Of a stretch of DNA of 64,000 nt, positions 60,281 to 64,000 are shown one piece after another. Source of the stretch: Nymphaea colorata (taxonomy: Eukaryota > Streptophyta > Magnoliopsida > Nymphaeales > Nymphaeaceae); the NCBI RefSeq assembly GCF_008831285.2, contig NC_045145.1:20458802-20522801 (forward strand). The letters are read 5' to 3'. Under the pieces are notes generated by a model. The model did no database searches and was not told the origin of the DNA. It worked only from the letters and a program-made list of their open reading frames with translations. Made by a program: the position numbers and the translations under genes. The number at the start of each line of letters is the position of its first letter. Positions within the stretch are counted from its first letter, which is position 1.

Positions 60281-62873
60281 TTGCAAACCCATAAAATGGA
60301 TCAATCGAACCACCATGGTCCATAATCTATTCACATATACAAGCACACCAGTACACGAAGCAGTCACCTTCAGTATTGCTGTGGCGTTTCAAATGCGACA
60401 GTCATGGTTCACCATGTATGCTAATAAAATTTTTAGACAGCTGAAACAAAAAATTGCCATTTCAAATTTCCAAACAAGAAAGCGCATTCGAATTTTTACC
60501 AAGTAAGCTTAACAAACGTACCACCGTGCACCTTGATACATCGTAGAGATGATGATCCAACCAACTTTCTGACACGGATCCACTCATATCAACATAAAAT
60601 AGCAAGACAAATTTGTTTCAAAAAGAAAAAAAATCGTTGAGGACACGTATATGAGAACTGTATTGTCACTTGCGTTTAAGGTTGGTTCTTTAGGACAAAT
60701 AGGCCTGAATTAATCATCTTTTAGTATTGAAGTTTTCCACGTAATGTTGGTCTTATCGGCTAGTTTATGAATTTAGATTTCCCTTTTCTTGATTCCAAAT
60801 TTATTATCTTGTTTTTGAGCAGTTGGACAGTTTCAAATTATCCATCAGCCTGTTCTCATCAACAGAACCTCACTTTTGAGCTCAACATCAGCTGGTTAGC
60901 AGACAAGACAAATCAGATTATCCTCAGCCACACGTAAGATTTTAGTATTTACAAGCATTCTTGTGAAAATGCCTTAAAAATTATATAAAGTCAGCCTTTT
61001 TCATGTGTAATTAATTTTTCAAAAGCTGAACAATGTGGACTGTTAATTTTAACACTATTCACAAATATATCGTATGGGTTTTACATGCCACAGTTACTTT
61101 TTTAGGAAAATATTGAAAAAATCTTGGCAACTTTAAAAAAAAAATTAAAAAATCCTAAAAATAAAATACAAAAAGGTAAAAAACACTATAATGAAAACTC
61201 GAAAAAACAAAAAACTATTGAAACGAATTTTTTTCATGTTTTAGTTTTGCAGTTTCTTCAAGAAGACTTTTTTTACAGTTTTATACAGCTGACCTATTTT
61301 TGAAATATAAAACATGTTTGTTAGCAAAAAAAAGTGTTTTCTATGGCTATGATTTAAATTATAACTCTTAAATCATACATATTAACTTGTAAAAACATGA
61401 GGATCACGTTTATTTACTTTAAAACTCTCACAATTCTTTTGTAGCTCAGTTTCCGAAATCATCTCTATATTCTTATTTGTATCTGCAATCATCATCCTCA
61501 AGTTGTGGGTACGCTTATCTTTTTTATTTTATTTGGCAACTTTTATTAGTGACTTTATCAGCTCATAACCTTAGGCTATGGATGTGCCGGAGCATGTGCA
61601 AATGAAGGACAAATTTAAGAAACCTAAAAAGTAAAGTATGAATTTAGAAGGCAGCCAACAAAATAAGGACATTGACGAAAAAATTACCTTTACTACTTTT
61701 GGCTCTTGTTCTTGTTGTCATCTAAATTTTATTTCTAATCGTTATTGTGTACGTAAAAAAGTCCTTTTCAGGGATGGATTGGACACCTAATGTAACAGCC
61801 TTAAACGCAACCATCATAAGGTGGAGTGAATTATCTTCAACGTAGCCATAAAGCCACGGATTCCCTCAAACACAATCTGTTTTAAATGCGTTGTCCTTGA
61901 TGGAGAAGAGACGAGTGGGGAGTTGAACAGAATATAAATACATTTGTATACTAATTTCAACTATTGAATCTATGGTTGGTGGCTTATAAATACATTTACC
62001 ATTCTTTATAATTGTAGATTTAGCAGCTTTTAAATGATCGAGATTTAAGTTCATAGTTAGTGCTCATATTTTAAAAGCTATGCACACACTAATATCAACC
62101 ACCAAATCGATATTATTAAGTGACTTAGAAATAAACACGAGTTCAGCAACTTCCCAAATGATCAACCGATTTTCTTTTGATCCAACAATAAATTTACCTT
62201 AATTAAAAGTTAATATTAGTATGCAATTAATGCTCATAACATCATACCTGGTGTGGTTTGTGTTCATATATAAAAAAAAAATTAATAATAAAATACAAAG
62301 CATGATATCTAGCAACATCAAACCTTTTTAGCAAACTAAAATTGTTAAGAATGCACAAACTACTTGGTTGGAAAATAAAAACCAAAAAAATCCAATGCAT
62401 AACTTAAATTTTACAAGAAAAATTTTAAGACTTAAAATTGCTAGCTCATAAAATCTGATTTGGTGCCTATTTTTAACATTTTTTTGGATCTTATAATTTT
62501 CAATACTCCAAACATATCTGTTTAATTGGGTCAATCAAAACAAGGTTTAAACTATATATATATATATATATAATGTCTGCACACACACACACCACAAAGT
62601 TGGGTAAGAGACAAAAACGAAGCCACCTAAATTTGTGTAAAAATTTCTTTTACACAATGTGAATATCATATCATGTTCATAAACACTAATTTAATGTAAA
62701 ATTATGTTTAGTTCAAGTTATTTTTGTTAAAAAAAAGTTTTCCATTATCACACTTTTGATGCTATAAGAGCAGATTATTTTTTTATTATTAAAAAACACT
62801 ATTACAGTAAAAAATGACTAAATGAGCAAAGATTATCAAAGAACACTTTAGTAATTTTTTAGTGAATTTTTGT

Positions 62874-62874
62874 C

Positions 62875-62928
<54 letters not shown>
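62874..62928. repeat. Compound (CT)(AT)(AC) microsatellite, copy B
   Basis: A CT run to 62894, an AT run to 62913 and an AC run to 62928. It sits at the position of the CT/AT repeat of copy A and has gained an AC tail. Confidence 0.95.
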
Positions 62929-63245
62929 GAGCGCACAACGTCAAGCTCTAGCTTAAGGGAATCAATAGAAGGAGTAAGTGCTCGAGCACTACCTGTAGCC
63001 TTCTTGGACATTTTCAACCTTCACCAATTGAACTTCTCAACTTGGATACCATTGGCCTCGTGCAGTTAAGAAATATACTTTCTGTTTTCCACTTGAGTTG
63101 TGGCCGCAACATGCTGATACTTCTCACAGAAACAAATCAAGAGGCCTTGATGGTCCTGAAACAGCAGCATTTCTCACATAGTTTAGCAAAGCAGTAAGGC
63201 AGAAGTACCGAAAAGCACCACCTTCGAATTCCAAAGCAAGTCATG

Positions 63246-63602
63246 TCATTTGTCTTTCAAGTAATTGCAAGCATCATCTGGTAGTCGATTATGGGCTTGC
63301 TCTTTACGCGATTTTAGTTTTTCGTAGAAAAGCAAAATTGTTCCAGCTTCAGGTGCACATTTCTCCCATGAATCATTTATGGGAACGAGGTTTAGAAAAA
63401 ATGTGCACAGAAACAGATGTATCAACAGTTTGCAAACTCTGGTAACACATGCTGCGGCAAACATTGGATGCAGATAGATTCTTACCGGTTGCGCAGAGTG
63501 GACACCGTCATGCATTTCTTTACATGGAGACAGTTGATTGCTCTTGTTATGGTGCGGCAATTGCTTAAGTACTGAGATGATTATGGAACGATCCAACAAC
63601 AT
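63246..63602 (-). pseudogene. Copy B of the 117-codon exon-like frame
   Basis: A minus-strand frame of 118 codons, the duplicate of 57173-57526. Apart from the first residues it differs at about eight positions: L to I, F to L, S to G, R to Q, T to A, S to F, S to C and W to L. It contains the same KQLPHHNKSNQLSPCKEMHD and NDSWEKCAPEAGTILLFYEK stretches. Few silent changes accompany these replacements, so it does not look constrained. The family is not recognised. Confidence 0.4.
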
Positions 63603-64000
63603 AAAGAATCGAAGCTATGTTCTTAAGCAAATACTTTGCAGCTAAATCAAAAGTTCATGATCCAGAGACTTGGCCAAACAAGCGATCTGAAATTTGTGTC
63701 CAGTTTAAATCCTCGGTTCAGATAAAAGCAAAACGATAGTAATGACTTCTAATGAACAACGTATACGACAACCCACATGATCATGATTTACACGATATAC
63801 AGCAACCACAACTTTATCACATGCAAACATGTTTTGACTCTAAACTGTTTTGAATTAATAAAATTAATGTTAATTTGGAATTCTTTCACAAATCAGAGCG
63901 ATATACACTAATTCCAAACAATAAGTGTATACACTAGGGAGACCACAATAGTTGTAAAATATCCAAAAAATGATGCAAAATATAAATTAACATTCACTAG

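Larger units (their letters stand above)
57925..60310. other. Segment between copies A and B with an older internal duplication
   Basis: No gene is supported. Sequence at about 58005-59130 reappears, more diverged, at about 59370-60280, and a 90-bp tandem repeat lies at 59581-59757. Short frames on the minus strand (58201-58383, 58497-58691, 59306-59524) show no domain. Confidence 0.5.
60311..64000. repeat. Copy B of the large tandem duplication, running off the window
   Basis: Collinear with copy A but shorter. The last bases (ATATAAATTAACATTCACTAG) match copy A at about 57904-57924, so the copy continues beyond 64000. Relative to A it lacks the A segments of about 52065-52345, 52546-53490, 54580-55245, 55280-55325 and 55425-55865. 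It has about 170 extra bases near 60645-60820. Confidence 0.9.

Overview
The window looks like nuclear DNA of a flowering plant. The genes are sparse and intron-rich with GT-AG introns (one apparent GC-AG). The protein families are plant types: a group I formin with signal peptide and membrane segment, an RSL-type bHLH, a tonoplast-type cytochrome b561, an HMA-domain metal-binding protein and a PDCD2-like protein. The long AT-rich spacers carry CT/AT microsatellites, MITE-like elements and a LINE remnant. I cannot name the species. There is no CRISPR array, operon, plasmid or phage feature.

Layout. 1-4.7 kb: a small HMA-domain gene (1123-1782, +) and a small unrecognised two-membrane-segment gene (4103-4664, +), followed by a very long CT/AT microsatellite. 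4.8-14.2 kb: gene-poor spacer with small repeats. 14.2-17.1 kb: a four-exon formin (+). 17.6-19.7 kb: a decayed BiP/HSP70 pseudogene on the minus strand, tail to tail with the formin. 20.5-22.5 kb: a 5'-truncated, broken LINE reverse transcriptase (-). 23.2-23.9 kb: a GGCCCG-rich transposon-like block. 24-29 kb: exon-like pieces on the minus strand, including a lysine-rich C-terminal exon and a broken PPR fragment. 29.9-34.1 kb: a seven-exon PDCD2-like gene (+). 34.9-35.4 kb: a non-autonomous hAT-like element. 36.5-40.9 kb: a four-exon cytochrome b561 (+). 40.9-48.6 kb: spacer. 48.6-50.1 kb: a five-exon class II RSL bHLH gene (-). 50.8 kb: an ankyrin-like fragment. 52-64 kb: a large, nested tandem duplication holding decayed exon-like pieces on the minus strand.

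The genes do not form a pathway. They are independent loci: cytoskeleton (formin), root-hair or tip-growth transcription control (RSL bHLH), ascorbate-linked electron transfer (cytochrome b561), ribosome-related factor (PDCD2-like) and metal binding (HMA). All five complete recognised genes, and the small unknown one, give splice junctions whose phases close exactly, which is the main support for the models. I found no convincing undescribed biological system. The most informative unusual structures are the nested 52-64 kb duplication with its repeated deletions, the intron-bearing BiP pseudogene, and the four-codon first exon with a GC donor.
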